Below are positions 7,142 through 16,542 of a DNA stretch of 64,000 bases, in pieces. Source of the DNA: Cryobacterium flavum (GTDB lineage: Bacteria > Actinomycetota > Actinomycetes > Actinomycetales > Microbacteriaceae); NCBI RefSeq assembly GCF_900103805.1, contig NZ_FNIB01000002.1, forward strand, positions 248,001-312,000, written 5' to 3'. The notes under the pieces are model-generated. The model had not been told where the DNA came from, searched no databases, and worked only from the letters and a program-made list of their open reading frames with translations. A program made the position numbers and the translations under genes. The number at the start of each line of letters is the position of its first letter. Positions within the stretch are counted from its first letter, which is position 1.

Positions 7142-9349
7142 ATGACGCAGCCCGACCTTGGCAGCACGGATCACGAAATGATGGACCACGGGGCCATGAA
7201 CCACGGAGCCATGAACCACGCCGGCCACGGCGACCATGTCGGGCAGTTCCGGCGCCTGTTCTGGACCATGCTCATCATCGCGGTGCCCGTCGTGGGGTTC
7301 AGCCACATGTTCTCTATGCTGGCCGGCTATGCTTTGCCCGATTTCGTGGGGATCATGTGGATCTCTCCTGTGCTCGGCACCGTCATGTACGTCTGGGGCG
7401 GCCGCCCCTTTCTCACCGGCGCGGTCAGCGAGCTGAAGGCCCGTAAACCCGGCATGATGCTGCTGATCGCGCTCGCGATCACGGTCGCGTTCCTCGCCTC
7501 CTGGGGCGCGAGTCTCGGCCTCATCGACGGCGAGCTCGACTTCTGGTGGGAACTGGCCCTGCTGATCGTGATCATGCTGCTCGGCCACTGGATCGAAATG
7601 CGGTCGCTGGCGCAGACATCCACTGCCCTGGAATCGCTCGCCGCCCTGCTGCCCGATGAGGCCGAGCGGGTCGAGGGCGACGAGATCGTCTTGATCTCGC
7701 CGAGCGATCTGGTGCTCGGTGACCTCGTCGTGGTGCGTCCGGGCGGGCGAGTGCCGGCCGACGGCCAAGTCACCGAGGGAACGGCCGACGTCGACGAATC
7801 GATGATCACCGGCGAATCGCGGCCGGTTCAGCGCTCGGTCGGCGACCAGGTCGTGGCCGGCACGGTCGCGACCGATTCCGCCCTGCGCGTGCGGGTCACG
7901 GCGGTCGGCGACGACACGGCGCTGGCCGGAATCCAGCGCCTGGTCAGCGAGGCGCAGAACTCGTCGTCGCGGGCGCAGCGCATCGCCGATCGCGCCGCTG
8001 GCTGGCTGTTCTGGTTCGCGCTCGGCTCGGGAGTGCTCACGGCGATCGTCTGGACCGCGCTCGGCCAGCCGCAGGATGCCGTCGTGCGCACCATCACCGT
8101 GCTCGTCATCGCCTGCCCGCACGCGCTCGGGCTGGCGATTCCGCTCGTGGTGTCGATCGCGACCGAACGCGCCGCGAAGGGCGGCGTGCTGATCAAGGAT
8201 CGCCTGGCCCTCGAGAGCATGCGCCAGGTCACGTCGGTGCTGTTCGACAAGACCGGCACGCTCACCAAGGGCGAGCCCACGGTCAGTCACGTTGCTGTTG
8301 CCGACCAGGTCGCGAGCAGCGAAGCGGATGCCACGGCTCAGGCCGCGCAGACTGACGCAGATTCGGCTGGCCCGGGTTCGGTCGAGGCGGGCACGTCGGC
8401 CCGGGGTTCTGCTTCGGGTTCGGATTCAGCCGCCACTTCACGATCGGTCTCGACACCGATCACCGCCGACGACGTTCTCGCGTGGGCGGCGGCCGTGGAG
8501 GGTGACAGCGAGCATCCGCTTGCCCGTGCTATCGTCACGGCGGCGCGAAACCGCGAGCTGACCGTGCCGCGCGCGACCGAGTTTCACACTGCCGCGGCGG
8601 TCGGGGTGACCGGTCTGGTCGACGGGCACAGCGTGAGCGTCGGCGGTCCGAGCATGCTCGACGAACACGGAGCCCGGCCGCTGCCTGAGACCGTGGCCTG
8701 GCAGCGTCAGGGCGCGATCATTCTGCACGTGCTGCGCGATGGCGTGGTCGTGGGCGCGATCGGTCTGGCCGACGAGATTCGCGAAGAGTCGCGGCAGGCC
8801 GTGGACGCGCTGCACCGGCTGGATATCGAGGTGGTCATGATCACCGGCGACGCCGAAGCGGTCGCCCAGTCCGTGGCCGCCGAGCTCGGCATCGACCGGG
8901 TGTTCGCGGGGGTGCATCCGGAAGACAAGGCGCGTAAGGTAGCCGAGCTGCAACACGAGGGCCGCCGCGTGGCCATGGTCGGCGACGGGGTGAACGATGC
9001 CCCAGCGCTCGCGCAGGCCGATGTCGGCATCGCGATCGGCGCCGGAACCGACGTGGCGATCGCGTCGGCCGGCGTCATTCTCGCGAGCGACGATCCGCGT
9101 TCGGTGCTCTCGGTCATCGAGTTGTCGCGGGCGAGCTACCGCAAGATGAAGCAGAACCTGTGGTGGGCGGCCGGCTACAACCTGCTGTCGGTTCCGCTCG
9201 CTGCGGGCGTGCTCGCCCCGATCGGGTTCGTGCTGCCGATGGAGATCGGGGCGCTGCTCATGTCGGTGTCGACGGTGGTAGTGGCGCTGAACGCGCAGCT
9301 GCTGCGCCGTCTCGACCTGCGGCCCGAGGCGAGTGTGCAGGTGCGGTAG
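7142..9349 (+). CDS. copB: copper-exporting P1B-type ATPase (CPH type, CopB-like)
   Basis: The 735-residue pump uses ATP to expel copper. The N-terminus (1-34) is His/Met-rich (MMDHGAMNHGAMNHAGHGDH) and replaces a CXXC metal-binding domain. Expected elements are present: TGES actuator motif (about 223), transmembrane CPH (about 325, typical of P1B-3 CopB pumps), DKTGT phosphorylation site (about 369), SEHP (about 456) and GDGVNDAP (about 617). An unusual insertion of about 55 residues rich in Ser, Ala, Thr, Gly and acidic residues lies between DKTGTLTKGEPTVSHV and TADDVLAWAAAVEG (about 388-443). GAGGAA precedes the ATG at 7142. The CsoR-like site just upstream suggests copper induction together with the DUF305 gene. 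Confidence 0.93.
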   Translation: MTQPDLGSTDHEMMDHGAMNHGAMNHAGHGDHVGQFRRLFWTMLIIAVPVVGFSHMFSMLAGYALPDFVGIMWISPVLGTVMYVWGGRPFLTGAVSELKARKPGMMLLIALAITVAFLASWGASLGLIDGELDFWWELALLIVIMLLGHWIEMRSLAQTSTALESLAALLPDEAERVEGDEIVLISPSDLVLGDLVVVRPGGRVPADGQVTEGTADVDESMITGESRPVQRSVGDQVVAGTVATDSALRVRVTAVGDDTALAGIQRLVSEAQNSSSRAQRIADRAAGWLFWFALGSGVLTAIVWTALGQPQDAVVRTITVLVIACPHALGLAIPLVVSIATERAAKGGVLIKDRLALESMRQVTSVLFDKTGTLTKGEPTVSHVAVADQVASSEADATAQAAQTDADSAGPGSVEAGTSARGSASGSDSAATSRSVSTPITADDVLAWAAAVEGDSEHPLARAIVTAARNRELTVPRATEFHTAAAVGVTGLVDGHSVSVGGPSMLDEHGARPLPETVAWQRQGAIILHVLRDGVVVGAIGLADEIREESRQAVDALHRLDIEVVMITGDAEAVAQSVAAELGIDRVFAGVHPEDKARKVAELQHEGRRVAMVGDGVNDAPALAQADVGIAIGAGTDVAIASAGVILASDDPRSVLSVIELSRASYRKMKQNLWWAAGYNLLSVPLAAGVLAPIGFVLPMEIGALLMSVSTVVVALNAQLLRRLDLRPEASVQVR

Positions 9350-9374
9350 CGCCGCGCTGACGCATCCGCTCACC

Positions 9375-9418
9375 GGGCCCACCTTATGGTTAGGGGCCCA
9401 GTTTATAAACTGGGCCCC
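9375..9418. repeat. GGGCCC-armed palindromic repeat, copy A
   Basis: GGGCCCACCTTATG (9375-9388) is followed by a perfect 26-base palindrome at 9393-9418 (arms GGGGCCCAGTTTA and TAAACTGGGCCCC). It lies between the converging copper ATPase and amine oxidase genes and could act as a two-way terminator. Related copies are at 26647, 37303 and 41108, with a partial one at 20153. Confidence 0.85.
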
Positions 9419-9446
9419 GTCCGCAATGCGACGTGCGCGACACGGG

Positions 9447-11360
9447 TCAGTGGCAGTGACCACCGGATGCCGGGGGCACGTTAGCGGGGACGTCCAGCAC
9501 TGGGCTGCGGTCGAAGAAGCCGTCGGGGCGCAGCTTGAAGCCCACGGTGTCGACCGGCATGATCGGCCAGTCCTCGACCCGCGGAAAGTGGGTGAGGCCG
9601 AAGGTATGCCAGAGCACGATGTCCTCGCCGTCGATCGCTCGGTCGGCCGCAATGTAGGCGGGCAGCCCGGCGCCGCCGGCGTGCTGGTTGACGAAGTCAC
9701 CGGTGGGATAGCGTTCGTCTTCGGCGAAGCGGGTGACCCAGAGGCCCTTGGTGGCGAACGCCGCGCGCTGGGCCACCGACGACTCCGGGTCGGCCAGCAG
9801 CACGGGCAGCCCCTGCGGGTGCAGCTTGTACGCGACGGGTTCGCCGAGGCGATTGAGGGAATTGGGGTTGGAGACGTGCCAGGTGCGGCCGATGGCGGCA
9901 TCCGCTTGTCTGACGCCCTCGAGCTCGGTGGCGAGCACGGTGCGCTGGCGGGTGAAGGCGTTGCCGCGCTCGTTGCCGGGGCCTATCGGAACGCGCACGA
10001 CGTCTTCTTCTTCGACCCGGTTGGTGTCGCCGTCGAGGGCCATGTCGAGGCGGGCGCTGAACAGGTGCTGGTGAAAGGGGGCGCCGAGACCGGGAGCGAT
10101 TTCGGAGGCGTAGGGATAGCCCTTGCCGGCGTAGGCGCTCGTGAAGACGACGCCGGTGGCCTTCGCCTCGAATTCGATGGTGCCGTCGAGGTAGAGGTAC
10201 CAGTAGAAGCCGTAGTCGTAGTTGCCGACGGTGGTGAAGAAGCTGATGACGAAGCGGCGGTTGCGGCGGGTGTATTCGATGCCGCTCCACAGGTCGCTGT
10301 GCTTGGCGAGGATGCTCCAATCCTCTTCGTGCATGCAGATACCGTTGCGAATCTCGCGCGGGTTGCCGAAGCCGTCGGTGATGACCGGGCTCAGGTAGGT
10401 AATCTCGCCGAGGCAGTCGCAGCCGAGTTCGAGCGAGTTGGCGTACTGGCCGACGAGGTATTCGCCGGTGTCGAAGTAGTTCTGCCAGGACCGCACGGGG
10501 GCCGGATCGCCATACGGCACGACCATCTCCGCGATCGACGCACGACGGATGATGGAGCGTGTCTTCGCGCCGTCGCGAAAGCCGATGTTGTGCAGCACGA
10601 CGCCCTCGCGCACGTCGAAACCCACGTCGAGGCTCCATTTCTCCCACTCGATGTGGTTGCCGCCGGTGACGGTAAAGCTCACGCCATCGGGCTGGGTGAT
10701 ACTGATCGGCTTGAGCGTTTCGCGCAGCGGGCCGGTGAGGGCGGGATCGGTGAAGTTGCCGTGTTCGGCGGGGATGGGAACGACGCCGAAGTCGAGCACC
10801 TGGTCCACGGTCTTCGCGACGATGTCGACGTAGGCGACGAGGCCGTCGATCGGGTGGGCCCAGGCGCTGTCCTCCGGAAAGTTCTGCACGAAGGCGAGGC
10901 CGCGCAGAATGCGGCGGCCCTTCTCGTTCGGGTATTCGAATACCCCCGCGGAGAGGGGAGCGACGCGCACGGTGGCCACGTCGAGGCCGCGGGCTGCGAG
11001 TGCGGCCCGCCAGCGGGCATCCGTTGTGAGGAGGTCTTCGACGGCGCCGAATTCTTCCTCGAGCACGGGCAGTTCACCGGTGAGCGCGGTGTCGAGGGTG
11101 ACGCGGGACTCGACGGTGCCGTGGGTCGCCGAGACGATCACGTCGGTGGGGGCTGCGCCGGACACGTCGTGCAGAAAGACCCGAAAGCGACGGTTGATCT
11201 CGGTGGCACCTCGCGGCGGGTCGAGCAGGCCGAGATAGGCAACCCGAATACTGTCGCCGAACAGGCCGGCGTCGGCCAGAATCGTGCGCACGGTTTGCAG
11301 TTCCTGCGCGGTGGGAAGTGCAAAGTCGGTGACGATGTCGGCAGTCTCGGCGGTGAGCAT
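9447..11360 (-). CDS. copper-containing primary-amine oxidase
   Basis: The 637-residue enzyme oxidises primary amines to aldehydes, releasing ammonia and hydrogen peroxide. The topaquinone precursor Tyr lies in [11 protein letters not shown] (about residue 378). A general-base Asp is plausible in [16 protein letters not shown] (about 290). Copper ligands are the HxH of [13 protein letters not shown] (about 430) and the later His in [14 protein letters not shown] (about 595). Length agrees with bacterial histamine/tyramine oxidases, and there is no signal peptide, so it should be cytoplasmic. The C-terminus (PASGGHCH) is His/Cys-containing. Divergent TetR, AraC-type and permease genes suggest an amine-utilisation cluster; the actual amine cannot be read from sequence. 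Confidence 0.92.
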   Translation of the reverse strand: MLTAETADIVTDFALPTAQELQTVRTILADAGLFGDSIRVAYLGLLDPPRGATEINRRFRVFLHDVSGAAPTDVIVSATHGTVESRVTLDTALTGELPVLEEEFGAVEDLLTTDARWRAALAARGLDVATVRVAPLSAGVFEYPNEKGRRILRGLAFVQNFPEDSAWAHPIDGLVAYVDIVAKTVDQVLDFGVVPIPAEHGNFTDPALTGPLRETLKPISITQPDGVSFTVTGGNHIEWEKWSLDVGFDVREGVVLHNIGFRDGAKTRSIIRRASIAEMVVPYGDPAPVRSWQNYFDTGEYLVGQYANSLELGCDCLGEITYLSPVITDGFGNPREIRNGICMHEEDWSILAKHSDLWSGIEYTRRNRRFVISFFTTVGNYDYGFYWYLYLDGTIEFEAKATGVVFTSAYAGKGYPYASEIAPGLGAPFHQHLFSARLDMALDGDTNRVEEEDVVRVPIGPGNERGNAFTRQRTVLATELEGVRQADAAIGRTWHVSNPNSLNRLGEPVAYKLHPQGLPVLLADPESSVAQRAAFATKGLWVTRFAEDERYPTGDFVNQHAGGAGLPAYIAADRAIDGEDIVLWHTFGLTHFPRVEDWPIMPVDTVGFKLRPDGFFDRSPVLDVPANVPPASGGHCH

Positions 11361-11404
11361 TGCGTCTCATTTCCTGGATCGGCCCGGCGGTTGCAGCTCC
11401 GGGG

Positions 11405-11434
11405 ATTTATTTCCTATGGTTGTAGAATATAAAT
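11405..11434. promoter_or_regulatory. AT-rich inverted repeat between amine oxidase and TetR genes
   Basis: ATTTATTTC (11405-11413) and GAATATAAAT (11425-11434) are near-complementary arms in the divergent 161-base gap. An operator for the TetR protein is plausible; nothing in the sequence proves the partner. Confidence 0.4.
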
Positions 11435-11521
11435 GGTCAGCGCTGCTGCTGGCAAGCCTTTCGAGAATCTTTCTGACAAGCTGATGCTCCCAGCTCTAAC
11501 CGCACCACCAGAAGAGGGCCA

Positions 11522-12118
11522 ATGCCGAAAGTCGTCGATCACGACCAGCGTCGCGTCGAGCTGGTCAATGCCACCTGGCGCATCATCGCCCGGCACGGCA
11601 TCGAGGGCGCGACCCTGCGCGAGATCGCCACCGAGGCCGGATTCGCCAACGGCGCACTCAAACCCTACTTCGGCACCAAGGACGACCTGCTCACCTTCGC
11701 CTTCGGGCACGTGTTCAGCCAGACCAACCTGCGCATCGAGCGCGGGGCCGCTGGCCTGACCGGGCTGGCCGCCGTGCGCGCCTTCTGTCACGAAATTCTT
11801 CCGCTCGATGAGACGCGTGTGAGCGAGGCGCGCATCGTGATTCCGTTCTGGCAGAAGGCGCTGACCAATGCGGCCAAGGCGCAGCTGCACGATGAGTCGA
11901 TGCTGCAGTGGCGCCTCGCGCTGCTCGGGCACTTGGCCGAGGCACGCGCAGCCGGCGAGATGCACACGGCTCTTACCGACACGGATGTCGTGGGTCACCT
12001 CCTGAACGTGCTGCTCGGCGCGCAGATCACCGCTGCGCTCTCCCCCGACGAGCACGCCCCGGAACAGCTCGTGGCCCAGCTCGACGGCTACCTGCACCTG
12101 CTTTCGACCGGAGATTAG
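11522..12118 (+). CDS. TetR family transcriptional regulator
   Basis: A 198-residue regulator with an N-terminal TetR helix-turn-helix (about residues 12-58). The recognisable core is ATWRIIARHGIEGATLREIA followed by FANGALKPYFGTKDDLLTFAF. The C-terminal ligand domain is helical and resembles BetI/TetR_C-type regulators. AGAGGG lies about six bases before the ATG. It is divergent from the amine oxidase and probably controls it, perhaps in response to an amine or aldehyde; this rests on position only. Confidence 0.88.
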   Translation: MPKVVDHDQRRVELVNATWRIIARHGIEGATLREIATEAGFANGALKPYFGTKDDLLTFAFGHVFSQTNLRIERGAAGLTGLAAVRAFCHEILPLDETRVSEARIVIPFWQKALTNAAKAQLHDESMLQWRLALLGHLAEARAAGEMHTALTDTDVVGHLLNVLLGAQITAALSPDEHAPEQLVAQLDGYLHLLSTGD

Positions 12119-12244
12119 CGCTCTGGGTTGCTCGGTTGCCACAAGCTGCCCGCGCAAGCGGATGGGCGCGCCCGACGCTCATGAGAGCGCCCGAAACGGG
12201 CAGCCGCGCGCGCAGCCGTTGGCAGCGCCAACGACGGGCCAGGC

Positions 12245-12463
12245 TCACTGTGTGGGCGCGTCATCCTTCGATTGGGACCGTGAGACCCGCACCGGAAGCA
12301 GAGTCCACAGGAAAGCGGAACCGCAGGCAGCCGACAACGCCAGGAGTGCGCCCTGGTCGAAGACCACGCCGAACACGGCGAACAGGGCGGCGGCGGCCAG
12401 AGATACCCACCCGACTCGATTACGGATCAGCTGAGCAGCGGCCAAGCGAGCATCGTCATCCAT
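12245..12463 (-). CDS. small two-helix membrane protein
   Basis: The 72-residue product (MDDDARLAAAQLIRNRVGWV...) has a charged N-terminus and two hydrophobic segments (VSLAAAALFAVFGVVFD and ALLALSAACGSAFLWTLLPV), ending in a polar tail SRSQSKDDAPTQ. The ATG at 12463 has GGAG seven bases upstream; a TTG nine codons earlier (12490) also has GGAG upstream and would extend it to 81 residues. No family is recognised. It is divergent from the AraC-type gene and lies downstream of the TetR gene on the opposite strand. Confidence 0.55.
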   Translation of the reverse strand: MDDDARLAAAQLIRNRVGWVSLAAAALFAVFGVVFDQGALLALSAACGSAFLWTLLPVRVSRSQSKDDAPTQ

Positions 12464-12519
12464 TTTTTCGCTCCACTCGCGACCGGTCAATCACTCTCCG
12501 GATACTAGCCAGTTCCGTC

Positions 12520-12535
12520 GATCTGCGTGCAGATC
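12520..12535. promoter_or_regulatory. palindrome in the divergent gap before the AraC-type gene
   Basis: GATCTGC, GT, GCAGATC: 7-base perfect arms between the small membrane protein start and the AraC-type start. It is a candidate regulator-binding site for either gene. Confidence 0.4.
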
Positions 12536-12656
12536 TATTTTCGCCGAGTGTCGAAAAAAAATGACAAGGGAGCCGTGCAGGACTACATTGGCTCCAGACG
12601 ATCATGAAACTCCCCCCGAGGGCCGATCTGGTCAGGACCCGGCGAAGGAGCTGCTT

Positions 12657-13673
12657 GTGACGATGACGGTTGTGAACTCGGTAACGGGCGCCGCAGGCAC
12701 GAGCACCATGCCACCCGAGGACACCGTTCCGCTGACCGCCCCAACCGACCGAGTGCAGTGCGCCATCGCCGACTCCTTCTCGCAGTGGCGCACCCTCGTG
12801 TCGCAGTCATTCGTTCCGCTCGAGGTGCGCAGTGCCTCCCGTAGCTTTCACGGCACCTTGCGCTCGCGCGTGCTCGACGAGCTCTCCATCGTCGAGGTCA
12901 CCGCCAACGGGCACCAGGTGATTCGCACACCGTCGCTGATCGCGGCATCCACTCGACAGTATTTCAAGCTGAACCTGCAACTGACCGGCACCGGCTTGCT
13001 CGTGCAGGACAACCGCGAGGCCACCCTGCGCCCCGGCGACCTGGCCGTGTACGACACCAACCGGCCATACACGCTCGAGTTCGAGAAGGACTTTCGCACT
13101 CTCGTGCTCATGTTTCCGCACGACGTACTCGACCTGCCGGCTGATTCGGTGGGCCAGCTCACCGCCGTGCGGCTGCCCGGCGACGCCGGACTCGGCCGCC
13201 TGATCAGCCCATTCATGGTGCAGCTCGCGGAAAACCTCGACGTGCTTTCCGGCGCGAGTGGGCACCGCCTCGCCTACAACGCCGTCGACCTGATCGCGAC
13301 CATGTTCGAGAGCGAACTGAACCTGCGCCGCGACCCGGTGGCGGGGGCGCACGGCGACCTGCTGGGGCGCATCCGCTCGTATGTGGATGCCCACCTGGGC
13401 GACCCGGAGCTGTGCCCGGCGAGCATCGCGAGCGCCCACTTCATCTCGACCCGGCACCTGCACAACGTTTTTCACGAGGCCGACAACACCGTGGCGAGCT
13501 GGATCCGCACCCGCCGGCTGGAGCACTGCCGCCGCGACCTACGCGACCCCATTCTTGGAGACCGCTCGGTGGGCACCATCGCCGCTCGCTGGGGCTTCGT
13601 CGACGCCGCGCACTTCAGCCGCATCTTTCGCACGGCTTTCGGCGAAACGCCGAGCACCTACCGTCGCGTCTGA
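12657..13673 (+). CDS. AraC family transcriptional regulator
   Basis: The 338-residue protein has an N-terminal cupin-like ligand domain of the AraC_binding_2 type (SFVPLEVRSASRSFHGTLRS..., RPGDLAVYDTNRPYTLEF, about 40-180). A C-terminal AraC DNA-binding domain follows (about 235-335), including ISTRHLHNVFHEADNTVASW, RRLEHCRRDL, VGTIAARWGFVDAAHFSRIF and the signature end FGETPSTYRR. This layout is typical of FeaR/NphR-type regulators, which include activators of amine oxidase genes. The GTG at 12657 is chosen because AAGGAG lies six bases upstream; an ATG two codons later is an alternative. Its position between the amine oxidase and an APC permease suggests it activates amine uptake or breakdown. 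Confidence 0.9.
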   Translation: MTMTVVNSVTGAAGTSTMPPEDTVPLTAPTDRVQCAIADSFSQWRTLVSQSFVPLEVRSASRSFHGTLRSRVLDELSIVEVTANGHQVIRTPSLIAASTRQYFKLNLQLTGTGLLVQDNREATLRPGDLAVYDTNRPYTLEFEKDFRTLVLMFPHDVLDLPADSVGQLTAVRLPGDAGLGRLISPFMVQLAENLDVLSGASGHRLAYNAVDLIATMFESELNLRRDPVAGAHGDLLGRIRSYVDAHLGDPELCPASIASAHFISTRHLHNVFHEADNTVASWIRTRRLEHCRRDLRDPILGDRSVGTIAARWGFVDAAHFSRIFRTAFGETPSTYRRV

Positions 13674-13821
13674 GCCCGCTTTCGCGGTCGCGCGGCACGC
13701 TTCGTCGGCGTGCGCCTCGACGGCAGGCAACCGTCACAGCATGCGCAATTCGACAACTGCGGTGCCGCAAATGGCAAACGGTTTGGCCCAGAGATTGCCA
13801 CGCTGATAGCCACAGGTGAAG

Positions 13822-13844
13822 CGGATGCAGCGTGCATCCGTTTT
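13822..13844 (+). terminator. hairpin with T-tract between the AraC-type and permease genes
   Basis: CGGATGCA, loop GCG, TGCATCCG, then TTTT. It has the form of an intrinsic terminator for the AraC-type gene, or an attenuator in the permease leader, ending 34 bases before the permease ATG. The arms are made of the GGATGC word common in this genome. Confidence 0.6.
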
Positions 13845-13878
13845 GCGCACCCGACCTCTTACTCAACGAGGAGTAGCC

Positions 13879-15384
13879 ATGACCCAGACCAAGCCCGACC
13901 AGGCGACAGCACCGGAAACGGCCCTGCACAAGGGCCGACTCGGCGTTCTCGGCATCGTCTTCTTCGTGGTCGCGGCCGCGGCGCCCCTCGTGGGCATGAC
14001 CGGCGCGGTGCCCGTGGCGATCGTGCTCGGCAATGGCGCGGCGGCCCCCGGCGCCTACGTGGTTGTCGGACTCACCCTGCTGGTGTTCAGCGTCGGCTAC
14101 GCCGCGATGAGCCAGCGCGTCACCAATGCCGGTGCGTTCTTCGCCTACATTGGCCGGGGCCTGGGTCGCCACCTCGGCACCGCATCGGCGTTCGTGTCAA
14201 TTCTCGCCTACCTTGCCGTGCAGCTGGCCATCTACGGATTCTTCGGCGCCCTCATGGCCGGCCAGGTGGGCGTGCTCCCCTGGTGGGCCTGGTCGCTCAT
14301 CTCCTGGGGCATCGTGACCCTGCTCTCCCTGCTCAGCGTCGACGTCGGCGCCAAGGTGCTCGGCGTGCTCATGCTGCTCGAACTGACCGCGCTCGTGGTC
14401 ACCGCGGTCGCCATCCTGCTCGACGGCGGGCCGGAAGGAATTAACTTCTGGGCCTCGTTCAACCCCGCCGCCATTGTTGCCGGCGGCCTGGCCGGCTCGG
14501 CCGGCATCGCCTTCGCGTTCGCCTTCGCCTCCTTCATCGGCTTCGAGGCCACCGCCATCTACGGCGAAGAATCCAAGGACCCGAAGACCGTCGTTCCCCG
14601 CGCCACCTACCTCGCCGTCGTCGTCATCACCGTTCTGTTCGGCCTGACCGCCTTCGCTATGGTGACCGGCATGGGCGCATCGACCGTGGTTGAGAAGACC
14701 GTCGAACTCTCGACCGTCGCGGGCGTTCCTTTGGCAGACCCGGCCGCAGTGCTGTTCGCACTCGCGACCCAATACGTGGGCCCGTGGATGGCGACGCTCA
14801 TGAGCATCCTCGTGCTGTCGAGCCTGTTCGCCGGGCTGCTCGCCTTTCAAAACGCCGCGAGCCGCTACCTGTTCGCGCTCGGTCGCGGCGGCGCGCTGCC
14901 GGGGCCGCTCAGCACGGTCAACGGTCGCGGCGCGCCGAGCACGGCGTCGCTCGTCACGTCCGTCATCACCGGCGTCGTGCTCGTGGTGTTCGCGGTGTTC
15001 CAGCTCGACCCGGTACTCAACCTGTTCTACTGGTTCAGCGGGCTCTCGGTGATCGCCATCGTACTTATCGAGATTCTGGTCAGCATCGCGATCATCGCGT
15101 ATTTCCGCCGCAACAAAGGCACCGAGAATATCTTCCAGACGGTGATCGCCCCGGTTCTCGCCACGTTCGGCCTGCTGCTCGGCGAATACCTGCTGATGAG
15201 CCACTTCGGACTGCTCGCCGGCACCGTGGCCGACGGCGTTGACCCGACCACCACCTCCTGGGGCCTCAGCACCATCGGCTGGGTGCTCGTGGCTCTGCCG
15301 TTCGCGTTGCTGATCGGCGGCTATATCTTCTCCCGGCTGCGCAACCACGAGAACGATGATCTGGTGCGGGACGTGCTGTCCTAG
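13879..15384 (+). CDS. APC superfamily amino acid/polyamine permease
   Basis: The 501-residue protein has about 12 hydrophobic segments. It carries APC hallmarks: GVLGIVFFVVAAAAPLVGMTG in helix 1, GAFFAYIGRGLGRHLGT, the conserved FIGFEATAIYGEESKDPKTVVPRAT in the helix 6 region, and FQNAASRYLFALGRGGALPG. The ATG at 13879 has GAGGAG six bases upstream, which settles the start. The protein probably imports an amine or amino acid for the nearby copper amine oxidase. The substrate is not deducible from sequence. Confidence 0.92.
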   Translation: MTQTKPDQATAPETALHKGRLGVLGIVFFVVAAAAPLVGMTGAVPVAIVLGNGAAAPGAYVVVGLTLLVFSVGYAAMSQRVTNAGAFFAYIGRGLGRHLGTASAFVSILAYLAVQLAIYGFFGALMAGQVGVLPWWAWSLISWGIVTLLSLLSVDVGAKVLGVLMLLELTALVVTAVAILLDGGPEGINFWASFNPAAIVAGGLAGSAGIAFAFAFASFIGFEATAIYGEESKDPKTVVPRATYLAVVVITVLFGLTAFAMVTGMGASTVVEKTVELSTVAGVPLADPAAVLFALATQYVGPWMATLMSILVLSSLFAGLLAFQNAASRYLFALGRGGALPGPLSTVNGRGAPSTASLVTSVITGVVLVVFAVFQLDPVLNLFYWFSGLSVIAIVLIEILVSIAIIAYFRRNKGTENIFQTVIAPVLATFGLLLGEYLLMSHFGLLAGTVADGVDPTTTSWGLSTIGWVLVALPFALLIGGYIFSRLRNHENDDLVRDVLS

Positions 15385-15403
15385 CTGCGACATCCACTTG
15401 GTG

Positions 15404-15433
15404 AGTGCCTGCGGCCTTCGAGCCGCAGGCACT
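15404..15433. terminator. strong hairpin after the APC permease
   Basis: AGTGCCTGCGGC and GCCGCAGGCACT form a 12-base perfect stem with a six-base loop, 20 bases after the permease stop and about 110 bases from the end of the converging DMT exporter. There is no T-tract. Confidence 0.7.
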
Positions 15434-15546
15434 CGTCGTTGGTGGAACGGATTCCTGGCCGCGCGCCGAGCCGTGCGCGAGGTGTCCCGCGAATCGGACT
15501 GGTGGGCATACACACGTGGCATTCTTCCTCCACCCCCAGCGGATGC

Positions 15547-16470
15547 CTACCCGACGCGCAGGCGGTGACTCGCCTCGATGCGCTGGCCCCAGAACGTACC
15601 CACGATGATGAGCGCGGCCCCGGCGGCGCCGATCAGGCCGAGGGTTTCGCTGCCGAGCGACACCCCCACGAGCACCGCCCAAATTGGCTCGGTTCCCATG
15701 AGCAGGCTGGCCCGGGCCGCCGACGTGCGGCGAATCGCCCACATCTGCGCGAGAAACGCGAACACGCTGCAGGCCAGGCCGAGGTAGAACACGCCGATCC
15801 AGGCGGCCAGGTTGAAGGTCGTGACGGCGGTGACGAGGCCGGGAAGATCGAACGCGGTGAAGACCGCCGCCCCGACCAGCGCCTGCAGCAGGGTCAGAGT
15901 GATGGTGCTGTCGCTGCGGCCCCGAACGAGGTGGCCCATCATGGTGACGTGCAGGGAGCGCACGACCGCCGCCGCGAGAATGAGCAGGTCGCCCACGTTC
16001 GGCTGCGCGAATCCGTTGCCGGAGACGAGCAGCGCTACCCCCACGACCGCGAGCACCGCCGCCACGAAGAAGGGGCGCGGCAGCCAGCGGCGGGCCGCCA
16101 CCGACTCGAGTACCGGGGTCATGATGATCGTGAGGCTGATGATGAGCCCGGCGTTCGTGGCGGAGGTGAACGCCACACCTTGGGTCTCGAGCCAGAGGAT
16201 GCTCGCCTGAGTGACCCCGAGCAGCAAGCCCACCCCGAGCGCCCGCCGGGTCGGAAGGCGTTCGCGCCGCACGACCCAGACGATCACGAGGGCCAGCGCC
16301 GCGACCAGAAAGCGCAGCGCGAGCACGGCTGACACGCTCGCCTGCTCGGTCAGCATCTTTGCGCTCAGGTAACTGCCACCCCAGACCAAGGCCACGAGCA
16401 GCAGCACGAGGTCGACGCGGTAGCGTCCCAGGTGCGGCAGCAGAGTACGGCGGGTCAGAACGGAAGTCAT
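15547..16470 (-). CDS. EamA/DMT superfamily transporter
   Basis: The 307-residue membrane protein has ten hydrophobic segments in two EamA repeats. Helix 1 carries VALVWGGSYLSAKM and the second repeat GDLLILAAAVVRSLHVTMMG. The family hallmark near the last helices is MGTEPIWAVLVGVSLGSETL. Such proteins export metabolites or amino acids, or drugs. It is divergent from the LysR-type gene, whose product is a likely regulator of it. The ATG at 16470 lacks a clear ribosome binding site. Confidence 0.87.
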   Translation of the reverse strand: MTSVLTRRTLLPHLGRYRVDLVLLLVALVWGGSYLSAKMLTEQASVSAVLALRFLVAALALVIVWVVRRERLPTRRALGVGLLLGVTQASILWLETQGVAFTSATNAGLIISLTIIMTPVLESVAARRWLPRPFFVAAVLAVVGVALLVSGNGFAQPNVGDLLILAAAVVRSLHVTMMGHLVRGRSDSTITLTLLQALVGAAVFTAFDLPGLVTAVTTFNLAAWIGVFYLGLACSVFAFLAQMWAIRRTSAARASLLMGTEPIWAVLVGVSLGSETLGLIGAAGAALIIVGTFWGQRIEASHRLRVG

Positions 16471-16490
16471 GAGGCAATGGTGCGCGACGG

Positions 16491-16527
16491 CATCCGTTAA
16501 GTCTAGACACCATTTTATAAACGGATG
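16491..16527. promoter_or_regulatory. inverted repeat between the DMT exporter and LysR genes
   Basis: CATCCGTT (16491-16498) and AACGGATG (16520-16527) are perfect 8-base arms, with TCTAGA and an AT-rich stretch between them. The position suits autoregulation by the LysR protein, but the arms also contain the genome-wide GGATG word. Confidence 0.4.
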
Positions 16528-16530
16528 CTT

Positions 16531-16536
16531 TAGCCT
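16531..16536 (+). promoter_or_regulatory. leaderless -10 box before the LysR gene
   Basis: TAGCCT ends six bases before the ATG at 16543, giving a start codon at or near +1. Confidence 0.55.
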
Positions 16537-16542
16537 GAGCTT

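Noticed and set aside
9333..11432. 699-codon plus-strand open frame opposite the amine oxidase
   Set aside because: It is the antisense shadow of a well-supported gene; the translation has no family motifs and an atypical Val/Gly/Asp-rich composition.
12165..12200. Terminator after the TetR gene
   Set aside because: Only short interrupted GGGCGC/GCGCCC arms are visible, not a convincing hairpin.
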